In this document: in pieces, positions 20,073 to 28,717 of the stretch | Layout of the letters: each line of letters opens with the position of its first letter | Position numbering within the stretch: position 1 is the first letter of the stretch | NCBI GenBank assembly: GCA_000302695.1 | Contig: AMFN01000002.1 | Location: forward strand, 124,001 to 188,000 | Reading direction: 5' to 3' | Source: Enterobacteriaceae bacterium LSJC7 | GTDB taxonomy: Bacteria > Pseudomonadota > Gammaproteobacteria > Enterobacterales > Enterobacteriaceae | DNA length: 64,000 nucleotides | Program-made: the position numbers and the translations under genes | The notes under the pieces: generated by a model | What the model was told of the DNA's origin: nothing | Databases searched by the model: none | What the model saw: only the letters and a program-made list of their open reading frames with translations

Positions 20073-22178
20073 ATGAATAATCCGGGGAAATACCTGATAT
20101 GGGTTGCGCTGTCCCTGCTTGGTGCGTTTGCACTGGGCTACATAGCGCTCAACCGTGGCGAGCAGATTAACGCGCTGTGGATAGTGGTGGCCGCGGTATG
20201 CGTGTACCTGATTGCCTACCGTTTTTATGGACTCTATATCGCAAAACGCGTGTTGCAGGTAGACAGCACGCGCATGACGCCCGCCGTGCGCCATAACGAC
20301 GGCCTCGACTATGTACCGACCGATAAGAAAGTGCTTTTTGGCCACCATTTTGCGGCTATCGCCGGGGCCGGGCCGCTGGTAGGACCGGTACTGGCCGCAC
20401 AGATGGGTTACCTGCCGGGCATGATCTGGATTCTGGCGGGCGTGGTGCTGGCGGGGGCGGTGCAGGACTTTATGGTGCTGTTTGTCTCCACCCGGCGCGA
20501 CGGACGTTCGTTGGGCGAACTGGTTAAAGAAGAGATGGGCAACACCGCAGGCGTTATCGCGCTGGTGGCCTGCTTTATGATTATGGTTATTATCCTCGCT
20601 GTGCTGGCGATGATTGTGGTGAAAGCGCTGACCCACAGCCCGTGGGGGACTTATACCGTGGCGTTTACCATTCCGCTTGCGATTTTTATGGGTATTTATA
20701 CCCGCTACATTCGCCCGGGGCGCATTGGTGAAGTCTCTATTATCGGCCTGGTGCTGCTGGTATTTGCCATTATCTCCGGCGGTTGGGTGGCAGAAAGCCC
20801 GACCTGGGCGCCGTATTTTGACTTTACCGGCGTGCAGTTGACCTGGATGCTGGTGGGCTACGGCTTCGTTGCCGCCGTATTGCCGGTGTGGCTGTTGCTG
20901 GCACCGCGTGACTATCTTTCTACCTTCCTGAAAATTGGCACCATTGTCGGGCTGGCGATTGGCATTTTGATTATGCGCCCAACGCTGACCATGCCTGCGC
21001 TGACTAAATTTGTCGACGGCACCGGGCCGGTATGGAGCGGAGGTCTGTTCCCGTTCCTGTTTATCACCATTGCCTGCGGTGCGGTGTCTGGCTTCCATGC
21101 GCTGATTGCCTCCGGCACCACGCCGAAGATGCTGGCGAATGAAAACCAGGCTTGCCTGATTGGCTACGGCGGCATGCTGATGGAGTCATTTGTGGCGATT
21201 ATGGCGCTGGTGGCAGCCTGCGTTATCGACCCGGGCGTTTACTTTGCTATGAACAGCCCCATGGCGGTGCTGGCACCGGCCGGCACCACGGATGTGGTGG
21301 CGTCAGCCGCGCAGGTAGTGAGCGGCTGGGGCTTTCAGATAACGCCGGATGTGCTCACGCGCATTGCCGATGAAGTCGGCGAGCAGAGCATTATTTCGCG
21401 TGCCGGTGGCGCACCGACGCTGGCGGTGGGGATGGCTTATATCCTGCACGGCGCGCTGGGCGGGCTGATGGATGTGTCGTTCTGGTATCACTTTGCTATT
21501 TTGTTTGAGGCGCTGTTTATCCTGACTGCCGTGGATGCGGGTACGCGTGCCGCTCGCTTTATGCTTCAGGACTTGCTGGGCGTGGCAGCTCCGTCGCTTA
21601 AGCGCACCGACTCGCTGCCTGCCAACCTGCTTGCCACTGCGCTGTGCGTGCTGGCCTGGGGCTACTTCCTGCATCAGGGCGTGGTGGACCCGCTTGGCGG
21701 CATCAACACGCTGTGGCCGCTGTTTGGTATTGCTAACCAGATGCTGGCGGGCATGGCGCTGATGCTGTGTGCGGTGGTGCTGTTTAAGATGAAGCGTCAG
21801 CGCTATGCGTGGGTGGCACTGGTGCCAACGGCGTGGCTGCTGGTGTGTACGCTTACCGCCGGCTGGCAGAAAGCGTTCAGCCCGGACACAAAAGTGGGCT
21901 TCCTGGCGATTGCTAACAAGTTCCAGGCGATGATAGACAGCGGCACTATTCCGGCGCAGTACACCGAGTCACAGCTGGCACAACTGGTGTTTAACAACCG
22001 TCTGGACGCCGGGTTGACTATCTTCTTTATGGTGGTTGTGGTGGTGCTGGCGCTGTTTTCGCTTAAAACCGCGTTGGCGGCGTTGCGTAACCCGCAGCCG
22101 ACGGCGCGCGAAACGCCGTATGAGCCAATGCCAGAAAACCTTGAGCAGATTGTTGCACGCGCCAAAAACGCGCACTGA
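20073..22178 (+). CDS. cstA: carbon starvation protein CstA (peptide/pyruvate transporter)
   Basis: CstA is an inner-membrane carrier induced by carbon starvation and linked to uptake of peptides and pyruvate. The 701-residue protein has about eighteen membrane segments and the family core VLFGHHFAAIAGAGPLVGPVLAA near 88-110, plus SGFHALIASGTTPKM near 341. Its length equals E. coli CstA and the match runs end to end, closer than to the paralogue BtsT (716 residues). ybdD follows. Confidence 0.94.
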   Translation: MNNPGKYLIWVALSLLGAFALGYIALNRGEQINALWIVVAAVCVYLIAYRFYGLYIAKRVLQVDSTRMTPAVRHNDGLDYVPTDKKVLFGHHFAAIAGAGPLVGPVLAAQMGYLPGMIWILAGVVLAGAVQDFMVLFVSTRRDGRSLGELVKEEMGNTAGVIALVACFMIMVIILAVLAMIVVKALTHSPWGTYTVAFTIPLAIFMGIYTRYIRPGRIGEVSIIGLVLLVFAIISGGWVAESPTWAPYFDFTGVQLTWMLVGYGFVAAVLPVWLLLAPRDYLSTFLKIGTIVGLAIGILIMRPTLTMPALTKFVDGTGPVWSGGLFPFLFITIACGAVSGFHALIASGTTPKMLANENQACLIGYGGMLMESFVAIMALVAACVIDPGVYFAMNSPMAVLAPAGTTDVVASAAQVVSGWGFQITPDVLTRIADEVGEQSIISRAGGAPTLAVGMAYILHGALGGLMDVSFWYHFAILFEALFILTAVDAGTRAARFMLQDLLGVAAPSLKRTDSLPANLLATALCVLAWGYFLHQGVVDPLGGINTLWPLFGIANQMLAGMALMLCAVVLFKMKRQRYAWVALVPTAWLLVCTLTAGWQKAFSPDTKVGFLAIANKFQAMIDSGTIPAQYTESQLAQLVFNNRLDAGLTIFFMVVVVVLALFSLKTALAALRNPQPTARETPYEPMPENLEQIVARAKNAH

Positions 22179-22193
22179 CCCGGTTGCAAAAGC

Positions 22194-22211
22194 GCCTCCC
22201 GTATGGGAGGC
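22194..22211 (+). other. cstA-ybdD intercistronic hairpin
   Basis: A perfect 7-bp stem (GCCTCCC with GGGAGGC) with a GTAT loop is followed by TCTTTGGG, a poor T run. It could stabilise cstA mRNA or cause partial termination. Confidence 0.45.
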
Positions 22212-22238
22212 TCTTTGGGTGCTTTAAGGAGTAAGCTA

Positions 22239-22436
22239 ATGTTCGATACCCTCGCAAAAGCGGGCAAATATCTCGGCCAGGCAGCAAAGCTGATGGTTGG
22301 CGTGCCCGATTATGATAATTACGTTCAACATATGCGCCTGACCCACCCGGAGCAGACGCCCATGACCTATGAAGAGTTTTTTCGCGACCGTCAGGACGCC
22401 CGCTACGGCGGCAAAGGCGGCGCGCGCTGTTGTTAA
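22239..22436 (+). CDS. ybdD: YbdD/YjiX family small protein
   Basis: This 65-residue conserved protein is almost identical to E. coli YbdD, starting [19 protein letters not shown] and ending GGKGGARCC. The family partners CstA-type carriers and is reported to be needed for their transport activity. The ATG at 22239 has an AAGGAG ribosome binding site 8 bases before it. A longer frame from 22203 starts inside the preceding hairpin and is rejected. Confidence 0.93.
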   Translation: MFDTLAKAGKYLGQAAKLMVGVPDYDNYVQHMRLTHPEQTPMTYEEFFRDRQDARYGGKGGARCC

Positions 22437-22478
22437 GACTGGCCCGCCGTTTTGCGGGCTCAGCACAGGGAATCTGCC

Positions 22479-23504
22479 ATGAATGATGTTGTATCCGTCA
22501 CGCTGCTGACCGGGTTTCTCGGCGCAGGCAAAACCACGTTAATTAATTACTTCCTCTCTCATCACGGTGACGCATCGGTTGCCATCCTCGAAAACGAATT
22601 TGGTGCCGTTAATATTGACGGTGCGCTGCTGCGCGAAGGCGAAAACGTCAACGTGGTAGAGCTGTCTAACGGCTGCGTCTGCTGTAGCGTGCGCGGTGAG
22701 TTCACCGCCGCGCTGACGGAACTGCTCGACAAGCGCGATCGCGGTGAAATGCGCTTTGAGCGCCTGATTGTTGAAACCACTGGCCTTGCCGATCCGGCGC
22801 CGGTTATCCAGACCTTTTTTGTTGAAGAGCGCCTGCGTGAGGCGCTGCGCCTGGATGCGGTGATTACGCTGGTGGACTGCCAGCACATCCAGCGCCAGCT
22901 TGATGAGCACCCGGTGGCGGCCTCCCAGATTGGTTTTGCCGACCGCATTCTTTTGACCAAAGCCGACTTGTGCAGCGAGGAGCAGCAGGCCGAGGCGCTG
23001 GCGCGTATTCACCGCATCAACAATAAAGCCGAGATTTTCCATATCACGCGCGGTGAATGCCCGGCTGAACTGTGGCTGGACATTGCGGCGTTTGAGATGA
23101 GCGACGGCAACGCGATAAGCGAAGGCTTTCATGTGATCCGTGCTGAAAGCGCGCAGCCGCAGCGCTTTATGCCGTTTCGCCAGGCGGCGGCCAACGCGCG
23201 CTCGTGGGACGATGCGATTCAGGCGCACGTGTTTGAAGCCGGACGGTTGGATCTCAAGAAGATTGGCGCGTTTATGGAAAGCTGCATTGAGCGCTTTGGC
23301 AACGATATGCTGCGTTATAAAGGCGTGCTGGCGATTGACGGTAACCCGCAGCGGTTGATTGTGCAGGGCGTGCACAAGGTCGTGGGGTTTGATTATGGTG
23401 CCGAGTGGGGCGAGGGCGAGCCGGTTTTGTCGAGGCTGGTGATTATTGGCAGGTATTTGCCGATTGAGGCGCTGCGCGAGGAGTTTGCCGGGGCAGCGGT
23501 GTAG
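22479..23504 (+). CDS. yjiA: COG0523 GTPase, YjiA-like
   Basis: This is a SIMIBI-class G3E GTPase of the COG0523 group, linked to metal handling. The 341-residue protein has Walker A TGFLGAGKTTL near 9, the metal-binding GCVCC motif near 65, Walker B ETTGLADP near 98 and a TKAD guanine-specificity motif near 155. The C-terminal CobW-type domain follows. It resembles E. coli YjiA, which sits next to btsT-yjiX. Here it follows cstA-ybdD, 42 bases on, with only a GCCCGC hairpin between. I assign the symbol by family, and strict orthology is not proven. Confidence 0.85.
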   Translation: MNDVVSVTLLTGFLGAGKTTLINYFLSHHGDASVAILENEFGAVNIDGALLREGENVNVVELSNGCVCCSVRGEFTAALTELLDKRDRGEMRFERLIVETTGLADPAPVIQTFFVEERLREALRLDAVITLVDCQHIQRQLDEHPVAASQIGFADRILLTKADLCSEEQQAEALARIHRINNKAEIFHITRGECPAELWLDIAAFEMSDGNAISEGFHVIRAESAQPQRFMPFRQAAANARSWDDAIQAHVFEAGRLDLKKIGAFMESCIERFGNDMLRYKGVLAIDGNPQRLIVQGVHKVVGFDYGAEWGEGEPVLSRLVIIGRYLPIEALREEFAGAAV

Positions 23505-23948
23505 GGCTGCGTTGAGCTGTTATAGGTTTAGTGGCTTGGTTGCTTAGTTGTTCGGTGGAATGTTCCGTTCACCAGAAGCTCGGCGTAAAACGCAGCGTTG
23601 TTTGCGGTGAACGGGTTAAGGGGCGCTCCCGCGCGCCCCTTAACAATCCCCGCGGCCCCGCAAGGAAATCGCCGCCCTTTGGGCGGTGCGTTATTCGGCC
23701 CATCCCTGGGCCTCACCCCTTCGGGGCCAACGCCTGAGGCGTTGTTCAACATTGCTCCCGGCAATGTTGTCAGCTTATCCCGGCTGGCTTGTCGGGGACG
23801 GCGCGAGGTAACGTCCCTGTAAATCGCGCCTCGGCCAGCCGCGAACGCTTCGCCGATTTCAGCGGGGTTCAACACCCCACACTGTTAGCCTGTGCGCTGA
23901 TGGGGAAAAGATAGCGGTTCGTTTGGTTGTGAAAGAACATACTTTCCT
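23505..23948. repeat. palindrome-dense GC-rich non-coding block
   Basis: Between the GTPase gene and the octamer array, at least six inverted repeats follow each other. They include TTAAGGGGCGC with GCGCCCCTTAA (23616-23643), CCGCCC/GGGCGG (about 23672-23686), GGCCCA/TGGGCC (23697-23712), CCCC/GGGG with a TTC loop (about 23717-23726), CAACGCC/GGCGTTG (about 23728-23744) and CAACATTGC/GCAATGTTG (about 23747-23769). GGGGT/ACCCC ends the run near 23877. Reading frames of 65-115 codons exist on both strands but have no ribosome binding site and unlikely composition. It looks like a structured dispersed repeat or a relic, and I cannot name its family. Confidence 0.55.
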
Positions 23949-24036
23949 GTTTCTCGGTTTCTCGGTTTCTCGGTTTCTCGGTTTCTCGGTTTCTCGGTTT
24001 CTCGGTTTCTCGGTTTCTCGGTTTCTCGGTTTCTCA
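23949..24036. repeat. octamer tandem repeat, 11 units of GTTTCTCG
   Basis: Ten perfect head-to-tail copies of GTTTCTCG are followed by an eleventh ending in A instead of G, 88 bp in all. It is not in a coding frame and ends 191 bp before ybdL. Copy number in such arrays often changes by slippage. Confidence 0.97.
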
Positions 24037-24227
24037 ACTTAATAACTTCCCAAAACGTCGTCAGTCCATTTTCACGTTTGAGTGAGTGAAAACAGCGGTT
24101 TTAGCCGCAGAGTTAAGATGACTATCTTGTTGTTTTAGCCATCTAAACATCTTTATTGCTGAACGGCTGTGCGGTGTTATAGTGGAGCACTATTTCATCT
24201 TTCACTCGCGCATAAGGCCCGTTATCC

Positions 24228-25388
24228 ATGAGTCACTTACCTCTCAAGCCGCAGAGTAAACTTCCGGCACTAGGGACCACTATTTTTAGCCAAATGAGTG
24301 CGCTGGCGCAGCAGCACGGTGCTATCAATCTGTCGCAAGGCTTCCCGGATTTTGACGGTCCAGCGTTTTTACAGCAGCGGCTGGCGTGGCACGTGGCGCA
24401 GGGGGCAAATCAGTATGCGCCCATGACTGGCGTGGCGGTGTTGCGTGAGGCTATCGCCGATAAAACCGCTGAGCTTTACGGCTGCCACCCCGACCCGCAG
24501 ACAGAGATCACCGTGACTGCCGGTGCCACCGAAGCTTTATATGCGGCCATTACCGCGCTGGTGCGCCCGGGCGATGAGGTGATTTGCTTTGACCCGAGCT
24601 ACGACAGCTACGCTCCAGCGGTGGCGTTAGCGGGCGGTGTGATGAAGCGTATGGCGCTACAGCCGCCGGGCTTTCGCGTTGACTGGGCGCAGTTTGCCGC
24701 ATTGCTGAGTCCGCGCACGCGGCTGGTGATTCTCAATACGCCGCACAACCCGACCGCTACGGTATGGGTGCAGGAAGATTTCGTGGCGCTGTGGCAGGCT
24801 ATTGCCGGGCAGGAAATCTACGTGTTGAGTGACGAGGTCTACGAGCACATCTGCTTTGCGAAGGATGGACATGCCAGCGTGCTGGCACACCCGCAACTGC
24901 GCGAACGGGCGATTGCCGTTTCCTCTTTTGGCAAAACCTACCATATGACCGGCTGGAAAGTGGGTTACTGCATTGCCCCTGCGCCAATCAGCGCCGAGGT
25001 GCGCAAGGTGCATCAATATCTGACGTTTTCAGTCAATACCCCGGCTCAACTGGCGCTGGCAGATATGCTGCGCACCGAGCCCGAGCACTACCGGGCGTTG
25101 CCAGCGTTCTACCGTGAGCGCCGTGACCTGTTTGTTGAGGCGCTAAAACCGGGGCGTTTTCGGCTATTGCCTTGTGCGGGAACGTACTTCCTGCTGGCGG
25201 ACTACAGCGCCATTTCTGAGCTTAACGATGTTGATTTTTGTCGCTGGCTGACGGCTGAAGTGGGCGTGGCGGCTATTCCGCTGTCGGTATTTTGTGACGG
25301 ACCGTTCCCACATCGTCTTATTCGCCTGTGCTTTGCCAAACAGCCAGAAACGCTGCTGGCGGCAGCGCAACGGCTGGTTGCACTATAA
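24228..25388 (+). CDS. ybdL: methionine aminotransferase YbdL
   Basis: This PLP-dependent class I/II aminotransferase prefers methionine, with histidine and phenylalanine as further donors in E. coli. The 386-residue length equals E. coli YbdL. The PLP lysine is Lys236 in SSFGKTYHMTGWKVGY. Other motifs are NLSQGFPDFDGP near 36, NTPHNPTATVW near 170 and SDEVYEHICF near 203. The gene stands alone, since the neighbours of E. coli ybdL are missing. Confidence 0.94.
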   Translation: MSHLPLKPQSKLPALGTTIFSQMSALAQQHGAINLSQGFPDFDGPAFLQQRLAWHVAQGANQYAPMTGVAVLREAIADKTAELYGCHPDPQTEITVTAGATEALYAAITALVRPGDEVICFDPSYDSYAPAVALAGGVMKRMALQPPGFRVDWAQFAALLSPRTRLVILNTPHNPTATVWVQEDFVALWQAIAGQEIYVLSDEVYEHICFAKDGHASVLAHPQLRERAIAVSSFGKTYHMTGWKVGYCIAPAPISAEVRKVHQYLTFSVNTPAQLALADMLRTEPEHYRALPAFYRERRDLFVEALKPGRFRLLPCAGTYFLLADYSAISELNDVDFCRWLTAEVGVAAIPLSVFCDGPFPHRLIRLCFAKQPETLLAAAQRLVAL

Positions 25389-25411
25389 ACGGGGTAACAC
25401 GGTCAAAAGCA

Positions 25412-25433
25412 AAGCCCGCTAAGGCGCGGGCTT
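25412..25433 (-). terminator. hairpin between convergent ybdL and lipoprotein gene
   Basis: A perfect 8-bp stem (AAGCCCGC with GCGGGCTT) has a 6-base loop. On the reverse strand it is followed by a T-rich TTTGCTTTT, so it mainly serves the lipoprotein gene and may also stop ybdL transcripts. Confidence 0.6.
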
Positions 25434-25449
25434 GAATCTGCATAACGCG

Positions 25450-25794
25450 TTATTTTGTTTCCTGGCACTCCATGGTCTGCTGCGTTTGAAGATTGCTCAA
25501 CGTACCGCTCTCATTTTTAGTCCACCATTCCCAGATGCCGCCAACATATTTGGCTCCGCTGGCTGCAACCACGTTTACCATCATGATTTTCTGATTATCG
25601 CCTGTTTCGACAATGGCGACGGCGTTGGGATCGTTATTGAGATAGGTTACGGCTACTTTACCGCCGGAGCCGCAGTCATAGTTAGTGTTGGTGGTTTGCG
25701 TCTGTCCGCTACCGGGGATGCTGGTTGGGGTATTGGCCGAATCACAACCTGCAATCAGCAGGCCTGCGGCACAGACCAGAAGTAATCTGTTCAC
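25450..25794 (-). CDS. MliC/YdhA-type lysozyme inhibitor lipoprotein
   Basis: This is a small lipoprotein with a lipobox LIAGC (Cys17) after a hydrophobic signal, then a spacer and a domain with YDCGSGGKVAVTYL and SGAKYVGGIWEWWTKNESGTL. The pattern of an early Cys, SGAKY, WWTK and a late Cys fits the MliC (C-type lysozyme inhibitor) fold, so it may protect peptidoglycan from host lysozyme at the outer membrane. I chose the GTG at 25794 (114 residues) because GGAGAAAAAC lies just upstream and the signal peptide then starts correctly. Longer in-frame starts add an implausible leader. Confidence 0.75.
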   Translation of the reverse strand: MNRLLLVCAAGLLIAGCDSANTPTSIPGSGQTQTTNTNYDCGSGGKVAVTYLNNDPNAVAIVETGDNQKIMMVNVVAASGAKYVGGIWEWWTKNESGTLSNLQTQQTMECQETK

Positions 25795-25911
25795 GTTTTT
25801 CTCCACGCTAATGTTGTATTTTAAGATTAGCAGAACAGGACGAGCGTGCGTTGAATGGGCGGGACGTGCAGGCAAAACGCCCTGCTTGCGAGGGGCAAGC
25901 AGGGCCAGGCA

Positions 25912-27330
25912 TTACTGACCGATGTCGCGCAGCTTTTTACCGGCCATCAGGTTTTTCTCGATATGTTCCAGCGTGACGTTTTTAGTCTCCGGCACCAGCC
26001 AGAAGGTGATAACCACAAACACCAGGTTCAGGGCGGTATAAAGCCAGAACGTGCCTGCCGCGCCAATGCTGTCCAGCAGCGTCAGGAAGGTGGCACCGAT
26101 TATCATGTTTGACACCCAGTTCGTGGTGGTGGAGCAGGTGACACCAAAATCACGGCACTTGAGCGGCTGAATTTCTGAGCACAGGATCCACACCACTGGC
26201 GCGGCGCTCATGGCATAACCGGCAATACACATCATAGTCATACCGACCGACAGCCACGAGATACCGCGTGACACAACGCCATGCTCAACCTGCATCAGAC
26301 AGTAGCCGAGAACCAGCATGCCAAGCGCCATTACGGTAAAACCGATTTTCAGCACCGGTTTGCGGCCTGATTGATCCACGGTATAAACCGCAATAAACGT
26401 CGCCAGCATAAAGGTCAGGCCGACCACGACGGTGGCAATCATTTGCTCGTGATGGCTGCTAAATCCCGCCATCTCAAAAATCCTGGGTGCGTAATACATA
26501 ATGATGTTCATCCCGGTAAACTGCTGCATTGCCTGCAACAGCATGCCGAGAAACACCGCACGCCGCACGTTGCGATTGGCTTTAAACAGCGCCCAGCCGC
26601 CTTGTTTAAGCTTCAGGCTTTCGCGGATTTCCTCCAGCTCCTCACGCGCTTTCTCCGAGGTGTCGCGCAGCATGCGCAGCACGCGTTCGGCCTGCACGTG
26701 TTGCCCTTTGGCGGCAAGCCAGCGTGGGCTGTTAGGCAGGAAAATGACCATCACCAGCAACACCACGGCAGGCATGGCCAGCACGCCGAGCATCGCCCGC
26801 CAGTTGCCGCTGTAGCTAAATGCGGTGTCAGACAAAAAGGCCAGCAAAATTCCGAGCGTCACCATCAGCTGATACATGCTGATCATTTTGCCACGCACGT
26901 TCTCCGAGGCCATTTCCGACAGGTACAGCGGCGCGGTATACGAGGCAATTCCCACCGCCACACCCAGAATGACGCGCGCGAACAGCAGGGTTTCGAGGTT
27001 GGTGGCAAAGGCTGAGCCGAGTGAACCGACAATAAACAAAATAGCACCCGCCATCAGGCTGTATTTACGCCCAAGGCGCGATGACAGCCAGCCGTTAAAC
27101 AGCGCACCCAGCGCCGCACCCAGCATCATGCTGCTGACCACCCACTCCTGGTCACGGTGGGTCAGGGTAAAATGGTCGGTAATAAACGGCAGGGCGCCCG
27201 CAATCACGCCAATATCCAGGCCAAATAGCAGGCCCGCTACGGCGGCAGAAACCGAGACAAACAGGTTCATCCGGCGCGTGCGGTTTGGCGAGTGGGGCAG
27301 GGTAGCGGAAGACTCACTGACATGGGACAT
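25912..27330 (-). CDS. araE: arabinose:proton symporter AraE
   Basis: The 472-residue inner-membrane sugar porter has twelve predicted segments. It matches E. coli AraE (472 residues) end to end, from [23 protein letters not shown] through [20 protein letters not shown] and [13 protein letters not shown] to the C-terminal [10 protein letters not shown]. Sugar-porter signatures GRKYSLMAG near 88 and PETKN near 450 are present. It should import L-arabinose with protons. E. coli araE lies elsewhere on the chromosome, so this location is unusual. The upstream region carries AraC-like and CRP-like sequences. GalP is the closest alternative, but the N-terminus favours AraE. Confidence 0.88.
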   Translation of the reverse strand: MSHVSESSATLPHSPNRTRRMNLFVSVSAAVAGLLFGLDIGVIAGALPFITDHFTLTHRDQEWVVSSMMLGAALGALFNGWLSSRLGRKYSLMAGAILFIVGSLGSAFATNLETLLFARVILGVAVGIASYTAPLYLSEMASENVRGKMISMYQLMVTLGILLAFLSDTAFSYSGNWRAMLGVLAMPAVVLLVMVIFLPNSPRWLAAKGQHVQAERVLRMLRDTSEKAREELEEIRESLKLKQGGWALFKANRNVRRAVFLGMLLQAMQQFTGMNIIMYYAPRIFEMAGFSSHHEQMIATVVVGLTFMLATFIAVYTVDQSGRKPVLKIGFTVMALGMLVLGYCLMQVEHGVVSRGISWLSVGMTMMCIAGYAMSAAPVVWILCSEIQPLKCRDFGVTCSTTTNWVSNMIIGATFLTLLDSIGAAGTFWLYTALNLVFVVITFWLVPETKNVTLEHIEKNLMAGKKLRDIGQ

Positions 27331-27417
27331 GCTTCATTTCTCCGGCATTCAGAAAATCGTAATAGCAATACGTTAAAAGTTTTAACGCCATGCCAGGAAG
27401 GTTGAAATCGGCGTAGA

Positions 27418-27434
27418 GATGGATGATTCTGCTG
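27418..27434 (-). promoter_or_regulatory. AraC-like half-site upstream of araE
   Basis: On the reverse strand the site reads CAGCAGAATCATCCATC, 11 of 17 bases of the araI1 sequence TAGCATTTTTATCCATA, in the orientation used for activation and about 90 bp before the araE start. A weaker second match may follow downstream. Confidence 0.45.
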
Positions 27435-27447
27435 TCAGGTGAGGTTT

Positions 27448-27463
27448 TGTGATGCAGGTTTAA
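27448..27463. promoter_or_regulatory. possible CRP half-site upstream of araE
   Basis: TGTGA at 27448-27452 is a perfect CRP half. The other half at the right spacing does not match well. It lies just upstream of the AraC-like site, the arrangement used at E. coli araE. Confidence 0.3.
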
Positions 27464-27951
27464 CTTCAAAGGGTAAGCTGTCAGCCCTGTAACGAGGAAT
27501 AATCTCAGAGCAATTTCAGCAAGAGTCTGCCGCAGCGGTGCTGTTGTGATATGGATGATTGGTGAACGGCGAGTGACGTCAGGCAGGCGCAGAGGCGTTT
27601 TTTATTTTCGCAGTCGGGTAATCTGCTGAGGTTTATAGAGGGTTCCTGTTACAGCCATAGGCAGAGCCTTCCAGTGATTGATTGACCCGCTGCGCTGGCA
27701 AATGGTTAAATCATCGGTTGTCGCCTGCACATTATTTGCACACCAGACAGTCGCTAAACCGTCCCGGCTGCGCTGACGGCCATAATTTACCGTCGCCAGT
27801 GGTGAAAGAGCGCGCGTTGTAAATGCCGCTTCACATTGTTGGCGGACAATCGTTGTTAGATATCACTGATTGATTTGATAATGGATACGCATTGGCCGAA
27901 TCAAACAGAATCCGATACCTTACATCCCATCGAAACGTGGAGAAAGTATAG

Positions 27952-28515
27952 ATGTCTTTAATTAATACCAAAGTAAAACCTTTTAAAAACCAGGCATTCA
28001 AAAACGGTGAATTTGTAGAAGTTACCGAGAAAGACATTGAAGGCCGCTGGAGCGTTTTCTTCTTCTATCCGGCTGACTTCACCTTCGTTTGCCCGACCGA
28101 GCTGGGTGACCTGGCTGACCATCACGACGAGTTCCAGAAACTGGGCGTGGACATCTACTCTGTGTCTACCGACACCCACTTCACCCACAAAGCATGGCAC
28201 GGCAGCTCAGAAACCATCGGCAAAATCAAATATGCGATGCTGGGCGACCAGACTATGGCGCTGTCCCGTAACTTCGAAATCCTGCGTGAAGACGAAGGTC
28301 TGGCTAACCGCGGCACCTTCCTGGTAGACCCGCAGGGCATCATCCAGGCTGTTGAAGTGACTGCTGAAGGCATTGGCCGTGACGCAACTGACCTGCTGCG
28401 CAAAATCAAAGCCGCTCAGTATGTTGCCTCTCACCCGGGTGAAGTGTGCCCGGCTAAGTGGAAAGAAGGCGAAGCAACGCTGGCTCCGTCTCTGGACCTG
28501 GTTGGTAAGATATAA
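27952..28515 (+). CDS. ahpC: alkyl hydroperoxide reductase peroxidase subunit AhpC
   Basis: AhpC is the major scavenger of low-level hydrogen peroxide and organic hydroperoxides. The 187-residue typical 2-Cys peroxiredoxin has peroxidatic Cys47 in [10 protein letters not shown] and resolving Cys166 in PGEVCPAKW. The start follows a GTGGAGAAAG ribosome binding site. It is reduced by AhpF, encoded about 200 bases downstream. Confidence 0.97.
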   Translation: MSLINTKVKPFKNQAFKNGEFVEVTEKDIEGRWSVFFFYPADFTFVCPTELGDLADHHDEFQKLGVDIYSVSTDTHFTHKAWHGSSETIGKIKYAMLGDQTMALSRNFEILREDEGLANRGTFLVDPQGIIQAVEVTAEGIGRDATDLLRKIKAAQYVASHPGEVCPAKWKEGEATLAPSLDLVGKI

Positions 28516-28548
28516 TTCTTCTGTGGTTTTGCACGCAAGGTACAGCCT

Positions 28549-28572
28549 CCCCGGTGGCGACATCGGGGTTTT
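28549..28572 (+). terminator. possible attenuator between ahpC and ahpF
   Basis: A short stem CCCCG/CGGGG with a loop of about ten bases is followed by four T. Partial termination here would give more AhpC than AhpF. Confidence 0.4.
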
Positions 28573-28717
28573 AAGGCACTGGAGTGCATGAATCCGCATT
28601 AAGAAGAAAGCTTTTCGCGCCGCGGGATTCTGCGGCGCAAAAATTTATAGCATTTGCATTCGTTCGTTATCGGGGTTGTTGCCCCGCCGTTTCTTGCCGG
28701 TCCTCAGGGAGAAAACC

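Larger units (their letters stand above)
27331..27951. other. 621-bp regulatory gap between araE and ahpC
   Basis: No gene was seen. The left 130 bp carry the araE control elements listed separately. In the right part, around 27857-27890, AT-rich GATA/ATTG/GATA/ATAC repeats spaced about ten bases apart precede the ahpC start by 60-95 bp. They could be a degenerate OxyR site, since E. coli ahpC is OxyR-activated. dsbG, which neighbours ahpC in E. coli, is not here. Confidence 0.4.

Noticed and set aside
20055-21098. 347-codon reverse frame over cstA
   Set aside because: Antisense shadow rich in His, Arg and Gln, as such shadows are in this GC-rich DNA.
23528-23875. 115-codon reverse frame and overlapping forward frames in the palindrome block
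   Set aside because: Frames are a by-product of GC-rich inverted repeats, with no start signals. Still worth a conservation check.
23949-24036. Tandem octamer array as a CRISPR
   Set aside because: Units are 8 bp with no spacers, and no cas gene is near.
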